From: Streptomyces sp. CA-210063
Lineage (GTDB): Bacteria > Actinomycetota > Actinomycetes > Streptomycetales > Streptomycetaceae
DNA: 64,000 nt
Assembly: GCF_024612015.1 (NCBI RefSeq)
Contig: NZ_CP102512.1
Span: 9,362,001-9,426,000, forward strand
Direction: 5' to 3'
Shown piece by piece: positions 35,884-45,860 of the stretch. Numbering within the stretch: position 1 is the stretch's first letter; every line of letters starts with the position of its first letter. Under the pieces are notes generated by a model that saw only the letters and a program-made list of their open reading frames with translations, had not been told where the DNA came from and did not search any database. Both the position numbers and the translations under genes were made by a program.

Positions 35884-38741
35884 CGCGCGCCCCCTCGAAG
35901 CTCCACCAGATCGGCCAGTTCGGCGTCGGACAGCTCGGTGAGCGCCGCGTCACCGGCACCCAGCACCGCGTCGGCCAGCTCCCGCTTGCGCAGCAGCATG
36001 TCCGCGATGCGGTCCTCGATCGTTCCCTCCGTGATCAGCCGGTGCACCTGCACCGGCCGCGTCTGACCGATGCGGTACGCCCGGTCCGTGGCCTGCGCCT
36101 CGACGGCCGGGTTCCACCAGCGGTCGTAGTGCACGACATGCTCGGCCCGTGTCAGGTTCAGACCCGTGCCGGCGGCCTTCAACGACAGCAGGAAGACAGG
36201 CACTTCACCCTCCTGGAAACGCTCGACCATCGCCTCGCGCGCGGGGACCGGCGTTCCTCCGTGCAGGAACCGCGTCGGCACTCCGCGCGCCGCGAGGTGG
36301 CGCTCCAGAATACGTGCCATCTGCACGTACTGCGTGAACACCAGAACGCTCGCTCCCTCGGAGAGGATGGTGTCCAGCAGTTCGTCCAGCAGCTCCAACT
36401 TCCCCGATCTGCCCAGGATCCGGGGCCGCTCCTCCTTGAGGAACTGCGCGGGGTGGTTGCAGATCTGCTTGAGCCCGGTCAGCAGCTTCACGATCAGTCC
36501 GCGCCGCTCCATGCCGTCGGCGGCGGCGATCTCCGCCATGGTCTCGCGGACCAACGCCTCGTACAGGCCCACCTGTTCCCTGGTGAGCGACACGGCGCGG
36601 TCGGTCTCGGTCTTCGGCGGGAGTTCCGGCGCGATGCCCGGGTCCGACTTGCGGCGGCGCAGCAGGAACGGCCGCACGAGACGGGAGAGCCGCTCCGCCG
36701 CCGCGGGATCCCGGCTTCCCTCGATGGCCTGGGCGTACCGGGTGCGGAAGGTGCCGAGCCTGCCGAGGAGGCCCGGAGTGGTCCAGTCGAGGATCGCCCA
36801 CAGCTCGGACAGGTTGTTCTCCACCGGAGTGCCGGTGAGCGCCACACGCGCGCGTGCCCCGATCGTGCGCAGCTCCTTCGCCGTGCCGGAGTACGGGTTC
36901 TTCACGTGCTGTGCCTCGTCCGCCACGACCATGCCCCACGGCACGTCGCCGAGCCTCGGCGCGTCGAGCCGCATCGTGCCGTACGTGGTGAGGACGAACT
37001 CCGCGTCGGCGAGCCCGTCCAGGCTGCGCCGTGACCCGTGGAAACGGCGCACCGGCACACCCGGCGCGAACTTCTCGATCTCCCGCTGCCAGTTGCCCAT
37101 CAGCGAGGCAGGACAGACCACGAGGGTGGGGCCAGCCGACGAGGCGTCGGACTGCCGGTGCAGATGCAGGGCGATCAGGGTGATCGTCTTGCCGAGCCCC
37201 ATGTCGTCGGCCAGACAACCGCCCAGCCCCAGCGAGGTCATCCGGGCCAGCCAGTTCAGGCCCCGCAGCTGGTAGTCCCGCAGTGTCGCGGCGAGCCCGG
37301 ACGGCTGCCCCACCGGCTCCTGCCCCTCCGGGTCCGACAGACGCTCCCGCAGCGTCGCCAGCCACCCCGTCGGCCGTACGTCGACCATCCGGCCGTCGAC
37401 CTCCGTGGAGCCCGTCAGAGCGGCACTGAGGGCGTCGACGGGTGAGACCTTGCGGTCCTGCTGCGCACGGGCGTGGCGGATCGCCTCCGGATCCACCAGG
37501 ACCCACTGGTCGCGCAGCCGCACCATCGGGCGGTTCGCCTCCGCGAGCCGGTCCAGCTCCTGCCGGGTGAGCCGCTGGTCACCGAGCGCGAACCACCAGT
37601 CGAAGGCGAGCAGCGCGTCGGCGGACAGGAACGACGGGGTGTCCGACGCGGCTTTGTCAGGTCCCTGGTTGTCGTCCGGCGGGCCGATGACCGCGCGGGC
37701 GGTCAACTCGCGTGCCAGCTCCTTGGGCCAGTGCACATCGACGCCGGCCGCCGCCAGCAGTCGGCCGCCCTCGCCGAGCAGCTCGGTGACCTCCTCGTCG
37801 GCGAGCTCCACCGAGTCCGGCACCGCGGCCGAGAGCAGCGGGGTGAGCGGGGCCCAGGCGCGGGCCGCGCGGCGCAGTGCGAGCAGAGCGTCCATCCGCG
37901 CGCGCGGGCCGAAGGCCTCGGCGCCGGCCCACACGGCGGAGGCGTCGGCGACGAGCGCCGGGTCGCTCACACTGTGCACCTGCGGGACGGCACGGAACGA
38001 CAGCCTCGTCCCGGCCGACTCGTCGGCCCGGGCCGATGTGAGGCCCGGTACCTCGACGCGCAGCGAGACGCGGACCCCCGCGTCGTGACCGGCGGCGACA
38101 TCGGCTGCCCAGGCGCGATGCTCGGGCACGTACTGGGGTTCCCGAGCGGCGAAGGCCGGTCCGCCCGCGGCCACGCTCGCGGCGGGGGAGCGGGGCAGCG
38201 AGTCCACGACCGCGTCGAGGAAGGCGCGCAGCAGCCGCTCCGGATCGGGCAGCCGCAACGGCACGCGGTGGTCCACGGGCACCGCATGCGCCTCGGGTGG
38301 CATCGCGGCCGCCAGTTCGCGAACGCGGTCCAGGTCCTCCGCCCGCAGCGGGCCCGCCCGCCAGGCGTCGTGGCCGCTCGCCGTGACGCCGGGCAACAGC
38401 AGTCCCCTCGCGGCGAGTTGCAGCGCCAGTACGGCGGCCGCGCCCCAGAAGACCGTCGACCGGTGGGCGCCCGTGGCTGCACGCGCGCGCGTGAGCACCG
38501 GAAGTGCCGCACGCACCGGGAGCGACACGGCGGGCACCGTCACCGGCTCGACGCCCTCGTCGCCGGGCAGGACGACCGTCAGTTCCTCGGCGGAGCCGGG
38601 CGCGACCATGGCCGGTGCCGAGCCGGCCGCTCGCCAGAAGGCGACGCGACCGGTGCGGGCAGGGTCCGAAGCCACGAAAACAGCACGGCAGCCGGTCAGC
38701 TCGGAGAGATCGAAGGAGGTTGCCACGGGGTTCGTCGGCAC
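35880..38741 (-). CDS. SNF2-family DNA-dependent ATPase
   Basis: 953 residues. The N-terminal ~450 residues are the helical region found in bacterial SNF2 proteins. The ATPase starts at [15 protein letters not shown], with Walker [14 protein letters not shown] near residue 513, motif [27 protein letters not shown], and the second lobe with [43 protein letters not shown]. It translocates on duplex DNA; the biological role of the SNF2-SWIM pair in Streptomyces is not established. First gene of a two-gene operon. Confidence 0.93.
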   Translation of the reverse strand: MPTNPVATSFDLSELTGCRAVFVASDPARTGRVAFWRAAGSAPAMVAPGSAEELTVVLPGDEGVEPVTVPAVSLPVRAALPVLTRARAATGAHRSTVFWGAAAVLALQLAARGLLLPGVTASGHDAWRAGPLRAEDLDRVRELAAAMPPEAHAVPVDHRVPLRLPDPERLLRAFLDAVVDSLPRSPAASVAAGGPAFAAREPQYVPEHRAWAADVAAGHDAGVRVSLRVEVPGLTSARADESAGTRLSFRAVPQVHSVSDPALVADASAVWAGAEAFGPRARMDALLALRRAARAWAPLTPLLSAAVPDSVELADEEVTELLGEGGRLLAAAGVDVHWPKELARELTARAVIGPPDDNQGPDKAASDTPSFLSADALLAFDWWFALGDQRLTRQELDRLAEANRPMVRLRDQWVLVDPEAIRHARAQQDRKVSPVDALSAALTGSTEVDGRMVDVRPTGWLATLRERLSDPEGQEPVGQPSGLAATLRDYQLRGLNWLARMTSLGLGGCLADDMGLGKTITLIALHLHRQSDASSAGPTLVVCPASLMGNWQREIEKFAPGVPVRRFHGSRRSLDGLADAEFVLTTYGTMRLDAPRLGDVPWGMVVADEAQHVKNPYSGTAKELRTIGARARVALTGTPVENNLSELWAILDWTTPGLLGRLGTFRTRYAQAIEGSRDPAAAERLSRLVRPFLLRRRKSDPGIAPELPPKTETDRAVSLTREQVGLYEALVRETMAEIAAADGMERRGLIVKLLTGLKQICNHPAQFLKEERPRILGRSGKLELLDELLDTILSEGASVLVFTQYVQMARILERHLAARGVPTRFLHGGTPVPAREAMVERFQEGEVPVFLLSLKAAGTGLNLTRAEHVVHYDRWWNPAVEAQATDRAYRIGQTRPVQVHRLITEGTIEDRIADMLLRKRELADAVLGAGDAALTELSDAELADLVELRGGAR

Positions 38742-38984
38742 AGGGATGCTGAACTCCTCAAATTTGACTACTAAGCCAGGATCGCCGAGGCTACATCACT
38801 TCAAACCTCCAAGAGGCATGCTATGGAGTGACGTGGGTCACTTTTCCCACTCGGTGGCGGGGGCATCTCAGGGTTGTACGGGGGTTCGACTCAGGGATGC
38901 GTCAGGGTCGCGGCCGGAACTGCGGAGAGCTCGATCCCGTTTTCAGGACAGAGAGCGGCGGTGGCCGCGAAGGAGGCGACGGAG
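38742..38984. other. short intergenic region
   Basis: 240 bp between divergent genes. No gene seen; relatively AT-rich near 38755-38825, suiting a promoter for the SNF2 operon. Confidence 0.3.
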
Positions 38985-39173
38985 ATGTCGAAGAGCACGA
39001 AGATCGTCGCGGGGGGTGCGGCAATCGGGATCGTCCTGCTGATCCTGTTGCCCTTCCCCTTCTGGGCCAATCTCCTGATAGTCCTGGGGATCCCCACGGC
39101 CGCGTACCTCGCGCTGGACCCCTCACAGCGGCGCAGGCTGCGCCGGGCCGGCCGCAAGGAGATCGGTCGCTGA
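38985..39173 (+). CDS. small membrane protein, unknown
   Basis: 62 residues from the ATG preceded by AAGGAGGCGACGGAG. It has two adjacent hydrophobic stretches (IVAGGAAIGIVLLILLPFPF and ANLLIVLGIPTAAYLAL) and a strongly basic C-terminus (RRRLRRAGRKE). A longer reading from 38874 lacks a ribosome site. Function unknown. Confidence 0.65.
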   Translation: MSKSTKIVAGGAAIGIVLLILLPFPFWANLLIVLGIPTAAYLALDPSQRRRLRRAGRKEIGR

Positions 39174-39216
39174 GGTGCCACCGGCCCGCCCGTGCGGGCC
39201 GGTGAGGCACACGGAC

Positions 39217-40080
39217 TCAGTTGGGGCGTACCGCGATCTTGTCGAGGGATTCCAGGAGGCCGGGCAGTTCCGTTCCCCGGCCCACGGGCAGCACTTCGCC
39301 CGGTTCCTCGTCGAGCAGGACGAACGCGATGTCGTCGGTCCTGGCCACCATCGACCAGCCGGGACCGTCGGCACGCAGGGTCCGGGCGTCGCCCGGTGCG
39401 AACGAGGACCGGACGCGCCCGAGCGGCGGCGGCGACTCCACATACGCGCGTGCCTCCGCGAGAACGCGGCGAATGCCCGTACGAGGGGTGCCGTCGTCCT
39501 GCGCGGCGTCGGTCGTGTTCCCGGCCCTCGTCGCGTCACCGGTCGCCGTCCTGCCCGCGCCGTCCTGTCCGGCGAACGCGGCGTCGTCGATCTGCTCCCG
39601 CCACATGGACCACTGCAGCGCGATCTCGTCGGCACCCAGACGCCGCTGGGCGGGACCCCAGGTGCCCGTGTCCGGTGGACTCAGTGGCGGCCGGTCCGAG
39701 ACCTCCGGGTCGGGGTCGTGCGGAGCGGGCACCCCCGGGGCCGTCACGGCGACCGCGAGCGGCCAGCCGGGCAGCGCGGCCACGACCGAGTCCTCGTCGG
39801 GCGACAGGTCGTACTCCATGCCGCAGTCCCACGACGCGATGGCCACGGCGACCAGCGACACGTCGTCGACCGCCACCGTCCACCGGGCGCCGTCACCGTC
39901 CTGGCCCAGGACGATGCCGTACCCGTCGGCGAGCGGCGCGAGGTCGAGGGCCGCGCAGGCCTCCGGATAGTCGTCGCCCAGCACACTGGGGAAGTTCGCG
40001 GGCGTGAGCAGTACCGCCGTCAGCACATAGAGCGCGTCGTCGTCCCCGGCGATGACGGCGTCGTCGTCCGTCCCGGCCAT
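39217..40080 (-). CDS. conserved hypothetical protein
   Basis: 287 residues, acidic, no membrane segment. Two globular parts (YVLTAVLLTPANFPSVLGDDY, and DDIAFVLLDEEPGEVLPVGRGTE near the end) are joined by a Pro/Asp/Gly-rich linker. I recognise no catalytic motif. Convergent with the small membrane gene. Confidence 0.7.
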   Translation of the reverse strand: MAGTDDDAVIAGDDDALYVLTAVLLTPANFPSVLGDDYPEACAALDLAPLADGYGIVLGQDGDGARWTVAVDDVSLVAVAIASWDCGMEYDLSPDEDSVVAALPGWPLAVAVTAPGVPAPHDPDPEVSDRPPLSPPDTGTWGPAQRRLGADEIALQWSMWREQIDDAAFAGQDGAGRTATGDATRAGNTTDAAQDDGTPRTGIRRVLAEARAYVESPPPLGRVRSSFAPGDARTLRADGPGWSMVARTDDIAFVLLDEEPGEVLPVGRGTELPGLLESLDKIAVRPN

Positions 40081-40216
40081 GCCGGCCTCCCATCGCTCTC
40101 GCTCGTCCGTCGGCGCACCCTAATGCGCCCGGCGGGCCCTTGTCACGAGCGTGAACCCCGTGCGGAGCTGCGGGTATCGGGTGGACAGGGCGAATCGACC
40201 GATGACCCCCACTCGT

Positions 40217-40513
40217 TCAGGCGGCGGGCAGCCCCAGAAGTGACCGTGCCACCGTCTGCGGCGACTCGTCCCGCTCCCGCGCGAGCGCGATGACCGCCCG
40301 GCACGCCAGCTCGCTCACCCCGAACGACAGGGCCTCGGGCGACACCCAGGTCACGGCCTCGTCGATCTGGTCCTGGTCGTCCTCGGCACACGCCGAGATG
40401 TAGGCGGCGGCGGCCTCGAACAGGTTGTGTGTGCGCTTCGCCTCCCGCGCGGTCGTCTCCCCGCGCGACGAGTCGAGGAATCTGCCGAAGAACTTACGAA
40501 GACTGTCGAACAT
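40217..40513 (-). CDS. small conserved hypothetical protein
   Basis: 98 residues, helical: MFDSLRKFFGRFLDSSRGE, then FEAAAAYISACAEDDQDQIDEAVTWV and ELACRAVIALARERDESPQTVARSLLG. No known motif. The amphipathic N-terminus could attach to membranes. Confidence 0.6.
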   Translation of the reverse strand: MFDSLRKFFGRFLDSSRGETTAREAKRTHNLFEAAAAYISACAEDDQDQIDEAVTWVSPEALSFGVSELACRAVIALARERDESPQTVARSLLGLPAA

Positions 40514-40678
40514 ATGGTCTACCTACCCCCCGAGTCGGTATCACATCTCGTTCGTCTGTTCCTCCTCAACGTAGAGATGGAGCCGCGGCCACAGAAGAGG
40601 GGTGGTGTGGTGAAGCGCTGGAACGACGGGTTCGGGATCTGCGCGGCGTGGCCCTCCCGGGGCCGCCGCCACCGGGGC

Positions 40679-41278
40679 TCAGCCGACGCGCGCGGCGAGC
40701 GCGAGGAAACGGGTGTCCTCGTCGACGTACGACGTCATGCGCCAGCCCGAACCGGCCAGCAGCGGACCGAGGTTCGCCTCCGCGCGCAGGTCCTCGGGGG
40801 TGATCTGCCGCCCCTGGCGCGCCGCGAGCGCCGCCCGGCCGATCGGGTGGAAGAGCGCCAGTGTGCCGCCCGGCCGGACCACGCGCGCCAACTCCCGCAG
40901 ATTCTCGGCGGGGGTCGGCAGGTGCGCGATGAGTCCCGCGGCGAACACCGCGTCCATCGACTCCGCGCGCAACGGCAGCCCGGCCACGTCGGCGAGCACC
41001 AGCTGCCCGTCGCGGTTCCGGCCGGCCCGTACGGCCGCCTTCAGCATGGCGGGGGTCAGGTCGGCCCCGAGCACCACTCCGGAGGGCCCCACGGCGGCAC
41101 GCAACGGCGTCAGGGCCCGTCCCGTGCCGCACCCCGCGTCAAGCACGCGGTCACCCTCGCGCAGGCCGAGCTCGGCGACCGCGGCGGCGTAGGCAGGCCC
41201 GTCGTCGGGAAACCGGGCGTCCCAGTCGGCGGCGCGGGCGGCGAAGAATTCCTGGACGTGTGTGTGGTCGTCGCTCAT
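40679..41278 (-). CDS. class I SAM-dependent methyltransferase
   Basis: 199 residues from MSDDHTHVQEFFAARAADWD. Motif I VLDAGCGTGRALTPLR, motif II-like VLGADLTPAMLKAA, and VLADVAGLPLRAESMDAVFAAGLIAHLP with VVRPGGTLALFHP give a complete small Rossmann methyltransferase (UbiE/Methyltransf_11 type). The substrate cannot be told from the sequence. Divergent from the MHYT gene. Confidence 0.88.
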   Translation of the reverse strand: MSDDHTHVQEFFAARAADWDARFPDDGPAYAAAVAELGLREGDRVLDAGCGTGRALTPLRAAVGPSGVVLGADLTPAMLKAAVRAGRNRDGQLVLADVAGLPLRAESMDAVFAAGLIAHLPTPAENLRELARVVRPGGTLALFHPIGRAALAARQGRQITPEDLRAEANLGPLLAGSGWRMTSYVDEDTRFLALAARVG

Positions 41279-41430
41279 GCTCCGCATGATCCCTCACCGG
41301 CGCGGTATGAGGAGTGACGCGCATGTTCGGGCAGGAGGCGATCGTTCCAGCGCATATGTGCGTCATATTCCACCACCTTTCGAAATGCGCCCCCTGTGTG
41401 CTCCCGTACCCCCGCTAGCGTCCCGGAGCC

Positions 41431-42207
41431 ATGGGACACCTGGACCACGCCACCTTCGGCTGGCTGACCCCCGCGCTGTCGTACGTCATGGCCTCCATCG
41501 GCGCCGCACTCGGACTGCGCTGCACCGTCCGCGCGCTCGGCACCACCGGCAGGTCCCGCCGCAACTGGCTCGTCACCGCGGCGTCGGCGATCGGCACCGG
41601 CATCTGGACCATGCACTTCGTGGCGATGCTCGGCTTCGGCGTCACCGGCACCGAGATCCGCTACAACGTGCCACTGACGATCCTGAGCCTCCTCGTCGCG
41701 ATGATCGTGGTCTGCGTCGGCGTCTTCGCCGTCGGCTACAGCCGGGACCGCGCCCGGGCGCTCTTCCTGGGCGGACTCACCACCGGCCTGGGCGTCGCGA
41801 GCATGCACTACCTGGGCATGGCGGCCGTACGCATGCACGGCGCCGTGACCTACGATCCGGCGCTCGTCGCGCTCTCCGTCGTGATCGCCGTGGTCGCGGC
41901 GACCGCGGCCCTCTGGGCGGCACTCAACATCAAGTCGCCCCTCGCGGTCACCGTCGCCTCTCTGGTCATGGGTGGAGCGGTGAGCAGCATGCACTACACC
42001 GCGATGTGGGCGGTGCGCGTGGAGGTCACTCCGTCCGGTGAGGTCCTGCTCGGGGCCACGGCGATGCAGTTCATCTTCCCCCTCGCCGTCGGCCTCGGGT
42101 CCTACCTCTTCCTCACCTCGGCGTTCGTCGCGCTGTCGCCGACGGCCGGGGAGCGCGAGGCGTCCGCGTCGGCCCAGCGGCCGGTCGAGAACGCAGCCGC
42201 CCACTAG
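41431..42207 (+). CDS. MHYT-domain integral membrane protein
   Basis: 258 residues with seven predicted helices and three MHYT-type motifs: TMHFVAM, SMHYLGM and SMHYTAM. The family is proposed to sense O2, CO or NO through copper at these motifs. It is unusual in having no output domain of its own. It ends 53 bp before cvnA on the same strand, so it could feed the conservon kinase, which itself has a nitrate/nitrite-sensor-like region; that link is inference. Confidence 0.9.
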   Translation: MGHLDHATFGWLTPALSYVMASIGAALGLRCTVRALGTTGRSRRNWLVTAASAIGTGIWTMHFVAMLGFGVTGTEIRYNVPLTILSLLVAMIVVCVGVFAVGYSRDRARALFLGGLTTGLGVASMHYLGMAAVRMHGAVTYDPALVALSVVIAVVAATAALWAALNIKSPLAVTVASLVMGGAVSSMHYTAMWAVRVEVTPSGEVLLGATAMQFIFPLAVGLGSYLFLTSAFVALSPTAGEREASASAQRPVENAAAH

Positions 42208-42260
42208 CCGCGCTCGACCGCCGTCGAGGACCGACCCGAACCACTCCGAACGAGGAGGCC

Positions 42261-44801
42261 ATGCCTACCGTCCGCAGGACCCCGACAGCCGGCGCCGAGG
42301 CGCCGCCCCAGCCCGCGATACGCGGCCGCCGCGCCCACGCCGGACCCCCGGCCGACGAGCGCTTCGACCCCGACGAGCCCGGTGGCGCCCCGACGGCCGG
42401 ACCGCCCACGCGCGCGGGACGCCTGCACATACGCCCCCGCACCGTCCGGGCCAAGATCGTCTGCCTGCTGATGGTGCCCGTCGTCTCCCTGCTCGCCCTG
42501 TGGGCGTACGCCACCGTCACCACCGCCCAGGACGTCGCCCGCTTCCGGCAGTCGCAACGCGTCGACGCCTCCGTCCGCGCCCCGGTGGCCGACGCCGTCG
42601 CCGCACTCCAGACCGAGCGCGTGGCCGCCGTACGGTATGCCACCCTGCCCTCCCCGGAGCGGGAGAGCACACTGCGGAGGCTGTCGGAGCGCACCGACCG
42701 TGCCGTCTCCGTACTGCGCCTGGGCGACCGGCACACCGTCGCCGACGGCACCGACCTGCCCGCCGGAGTGGCCGAACGCCTCGCAGGCTTCGTCACCGGA
42801 GCCGAACAACTGCGTGCCCTGCGGACCTCGGTGCTCGACCGCCGAGCCGACTGGGCCGAGACGTACGAGCGGTACACCACGACCATCTCCACGGCCTTCG
42901 GCGTGGGCGGCGCGCTCACCGGTATCCAGGACGCCGATCTCGGCTCCGAAGCGCGCGTGCTGCTCGAGTTCTCCCGTGCGTCCGAGGCCCTGGCCCGGGA
43001 AGACGCGCTCCTGGCCGGTGCCCGCCTCGCCGGGACTTTCGACCGCGAGCGGCTGCGCCTGTTCACCGGCGCCGTCGACACCCGCCGCACCCTGACCGAA
43101 GCCGCCGGCGCCGATCTGCGCGGCCCGGAACGCGCCGCCTGGCAGGAACTCGCCGGAGGAAGCGCTTACTCCGACCTGCGCGCCGTCGAGGACGAGGTGC
43201 TTGTGAGCCACCCCGGCGCCCCAGCGCTCCGAGCGGCCCCCGAAGCCGCCTGGAAGTCCGCCCACGCGCGCGTGCAGGACGACATGCGCGGCATCCAGGC
43301 CGACGCCGGACGAGGAGTCGCCGACCGGGCCGACCCGTTCACCCGTGCCCTGCTCGCCCCGGCCGGAGCCGCGGTGCTCCTCGGTCTCGCCGCCGTCGCC
43401 GCCTCCCTCGTCATCTCCGTACGCATCGGGCGCGGCCTGGTCGTCGAGCTGGTGAGCCTGCGCAACGGTGCCCTGGAGATCGCCCGCCGCAAACTGCCCC
43501 ACGCCATGCGGAGACTGCGCGCCGGCGAGGAGATCGATGTCAACGCCGAGGCGCCGCCCGGGCCACCCGCGGAGGACGAGACCGGCCAGGTCGCCGAGGC
43601 CCTCGCCACCGTGCATCGAGCGGCCCTCCGTGCGGCGGTCGAACGCGCCGAACTGGCCAGCGGCATCTCCGGGGTCTTCGTCAACCTCGCCCGCCGCAGC
43701 CAGGTCCTCGTACACCGCCAACTGAGCCTGCTCGACAGCATGGAACGCCGCTCCGACGACCCCGACGAACTCAGCGACCTGTTCCGGCTCGACCACCTCA
43801 CCACCCGTATGCGGCGCCACGCGGAGAGCCTGATCATCCTCTCCGGAGCCGCTCCCGGACGCGCCTGGCGCATGCCCGTCTCGCTGACGAACGTGGTCCG
43901 CGCGGCCGTCTCCGAAATCGAGGACTACGCGCGCGTGGAGGTACGACAACTCCCCGAGGCGAAGATCGCCGGCACCGCGATCGCCGACCTCACCCACCTC
44001 CTGGCCGAACTCGTGGAGAACGCCACCCAGTTCTCGCCGCCCCACACGCGCGTGCGGATCACCGGGGAACCGGTCGGCAACGGCTACGCCGTGGAGATCG
44101 AGGACCGGGGGCTCGGCATGGGCAAGGAGACCCTCGCGGAGGCCAATCGCCGGATCGAGCAGTCCGAGGCCCTCGACCTGTTCGACAGCGACCAACTCGG
44201 CCTGTTCGTGGTGAGCCGACTCTCCGCCCGGCACGGCATCAAGGTCCACCTGCGGACCTCGCCCTACGGCGGTACCACCGCGGTGGTTCTCCTTCCCACC
44301 ACGCTGCTGCACAGCGGCGTGACGGAACGTTCCCCCCAGACTGCTGCCGAAGCTCGTCAGCAGCCCGAGGAACGCGAGTACGCGCGCGTGCCCGCAGCCG
44401 TGGCTCAGGAAGTCGTCGAGCAGTCCACCGACCGGCGCGCGCTGATGGCTCCCGTCGCCTCCGCCGGGCAGACCACGACGGACGGCCCACCCGAACCGCC
44501 GCCCGGTGTCACGGCCCTGCGGCCGCACCGACCCTCGCCGGAACCGGAACCCACCGAGGAACTGCCGCGCCGCGTACGCCAGGCGAACCTCGCGCCCCAG
44601 CTGCGCGAACAGCGCACCGGGCAACCCGCGCCGGCGGCACCGACCCCCCGGGCGGACGACGAACGCACTCCGGAACTCGTACGAGACCGCATGACGGCCT
44701 ACCGCGACGGCTGGGCGCGCGGCGGCGGCAGGGCACCCGGCCGAACCGTCACCCACGGCCCCACGACGGGCAGCGACAGCAGCGAAGGAGACCCCGCATG
44801 A
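42261..44801 (+). CDS. cvnA: CvnA: membrane sensor kinase-like protein of a conservon
   Basis: 846 residues, GAGGAGG ribosome site. A disordered N-terminus precedes membrane helix 1 (KIVCLLMVPVVSLLALWAYA). An extracellular helical nitrate/nitrite-sensor-like region (about 85-345) follows, then helix 2 (APAGAAVLLGLAAVAASLVISV). Next come a HAMP-like region, a dimerisation part with LDHLTTRMRRHAESL, and a HATPase domain (ELVENATQFSPPHTRV, VEIEDRGLGMG, LGLFVVSRLSARHGI). The last ~150 residues are Pro-rich. CvnA proteins act with Roadblock, DUF742 and small-GTPase partners in a eukaryote-like signalling unit. The stop overlaps the cvnB start (ATGA). Confidence 0.93.
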   Translation: MPTVRRTPTAGAEAPPQPAIRGRRAHAGPPADERFDPDEPGGAPTAGPPTRAGRLHIRPRTVRAKIVCLLMVPVVSLLALWAYATVTTAQDVARFRQSQRVDASVRAPVADAVAALQTERVAAVRYATLPSPERESTLRRLSERTDRAVSVLRLGDRHTVADGTDLPAGVAERLAGFVTGAEQLRALRTSVLDRRADWAETYERYTTTISTAFGVGGALTGIQDADLGSEARVLLEFSRASEALAREDALLAGARLAGTFDRERLRLFTGAVDTRRTLTEAAGADLRGPERAAWQELAGGSAYSDLRAVEDEVLVSHPGAPALRAAPEAAWKSAHARVQDDMRGIQADAGRGVADRADPFTRALLAPAGAAVLLGLAAVAASLVISVRIGRGLVVELVSLRNGALEIARRKLPHAMRRLRAGEEIDVNAEAPPGPPAEDETGQVAEALATVHRAALRAAVERAELASGISGVFVNLARRSQVLVHRQLSLLDSMERRSDDPDELSDLFRLDHLTTRMRRHAESLIILSGAAPGRAWRMPVSLTNVVRAAVSEIEDYARVEVRQLPEAKIAGTAIADLTHLLAELVENATQFSPPHTRVRITGEPVGNGYAVEIEDRGLGMGKETLAEANRRIEQSEALDLFDSDQLGLFVVSRLSARHGIKVHLRTSPYGGTTAVVLLPTTLLHSGVTERSPQTAAEARQQPEEREYARVPAAVAQEVVEQSTDRRALMAPVASAGQTTTDGPPEPPPGVTALRPHRPSPEPEPTEELPRRVRQANLAPQLREQRTGQPAPAAPTPRADDERTPELVRDRMTAYRDGWARGGGRAPGRTVTHGPTTGSDSSEGDPA

Positions 44802-45235
44802 TCCAGGACCCGAGCACCATGGCCACTGAGCGGTCCGGTGAACTCGACTGGCTGCTGGACGACTTCGTACTGGGCGTACACGAGGTACGGCACGCCGTGG
44901 TGCTGTCCAACGACGGACTCGCGGTCGGCGCCTCCAGCGACCTCGCACGCGAGGACGCCGAGCACCTCGCCGCCGTGGCCTCCGGCTTCCACAGCCTGGC
45001 CAAGGGAGCGGGCCGCCACTTCGGCGCCGGCGGCGTACGCCAGACCATGGTGGAGATGGACGACGGCTTCCTCTTCGTGGCGGCCGCAGGAGACGGCTCC
45101 TGCCTCGCCGTCCTCACCTCTGTCACCGCCGACATCGGGCTGGTGGCGTACGAGATGGCACGGCTGGTGAAACGCGTCGGCGAGCACCTGCACACACCGA
45201 CCCGCTCCGGCGTGCGCCCGCCCGCGGCCGGATGA
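44798..45235 (+). CDS. cvnB: CvnB: Roadblock/LC7-domain protein
   Basis: 145 residues. A complete Roadblock fold: WLLDDFVLGVHEVRHAVVLSNDGL, AEHLAAVASGFHSLAKGAGRHFG, RQTMVEMDDGFLFVAAAGDGSCLAVL and YEMARLVKRVGEHL. It probably acts as a GTPase regulator for CvnD. Coupled by ATGA overlaps to both cvnA and cvnC. A close paralogue lies 1.5 kb downstream. Confidence 0.95.
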   Translation: MIQDPSTMATERSGELDWLLDDFVLGVHEVRHAVVLSNDGLAVGASSDLAREDAEHLAAVASGFHSLAKGAGRHFGAGGVRQTMVEMDDGFLFVAAAGDGSCLAVLTSVTADIGLVAYEMARLVKRVGEHLHTPTRSGVRPPAAG

Positions 45236-45672
45236 CCCAGGGACGGGCCGTGCTCATGACCGAGGGCAGCGCACGCGCATCGCACGAGCCGCCGGGCAGT
45301 CAGTGGTACGACAACGAGGCCGGGCCGCTCGTCCGCCCCTACGCCATGACGGGCGGCCGCACCGAGCCCGGTCCGAGCGGGGTCCGCTTCGACCTGATCG
45401 CGCTGGTCTCGCTCGACACCTGCGCACCCGGCGTCGACGACGACACGTCACTCGGCCCGGAACACCGCACACTCATCGAACTGTGCCGGAGCGAGACCCA
45501 GTCGGTCGCCGAACTCGCCGCGGGCGCCGACCTGCCCGTCGGCGTGGTGCGCGTGCTCCTCGGCGACCTCCTGGAACTCGGCTGCGTCACTGTCAGCCGC
45601 CCCGTACCGCCCGCGCAACTGCCGGACGAGCGGATCCTGCGCGAGGTGATCGAGGGACTGAGGGCGCTGTAG
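45232..45672 (+). CDS. cvnC: CvnC: DUF742 winged-helix protein
   Basis: 146 residues. The DUF742 signature SQWYDNEAGPLVRPYAMTGGRT is followed by ALVSLDT, HRTLIELCRSETQSVAELAAGADLPVGVVRVLLGDLLELGCV, a small winged-helix-like domain. ATGA overlap with cvnB. Confidence 0.95.
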   Translation: MTQGRAVLMTEGSARASHEPPGSQWYDNEAGPLVRPYAMTGGRTEPGPSGVRFDLIALVSLDTCAPGVDDDTSLGPEHRTLIELCRSETQSVAELAAGADLPVGVVRVLLGDLLELGCVTVSRPVPPAQLPDERILREVIEGLRAL

Positions 45673-45857
45673 ATGAACAGCCACCCGGCCCCGTCCCGTG
45701 CCGACTTGGGCATCAAACCGGACACCGAACAGGTACGAATCAGTCGGTGCCACGAAATAGTGGTCCAACGCCCCGCGGAGGAGTGGCAGTTGCCATGATG
45801 CTGACTCCGCACAGCCGTACCGCTGTCGACCGCGGCCGACACTCCCGAGAGAAGTGA
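45673..45857 (+). other. cvnC-cvnD spacer with two nested tiny frames
   Basis: In most conservons cvnC and cvnD abut; here 188 bp intervene. An ATG at 45673 directly follows the cvnC stop and opens 41 codons (MNSHPAPSRADLGIKP...) to TGA at 45798. That TGA overlaps an ATG at 45795 opening 20 codons (MMLTPHSRTAVDRGRHSREK) to TGA at 45857, three bases before cvnD. A perfect CCAC-GAAATA-GTGG palindrome lies within. This could be a chain of coupling peptides, a decayed gene or a leader. Confidence 0.35.
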
Positions 45858-45860
45858 TCG

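Noticed and set aside
42204..44948. A 914-codon minus-strand open frame opposite cvnA
   Set aside because: Antisense shadow of cvnA, which has full domain support and overlapping neighbours.
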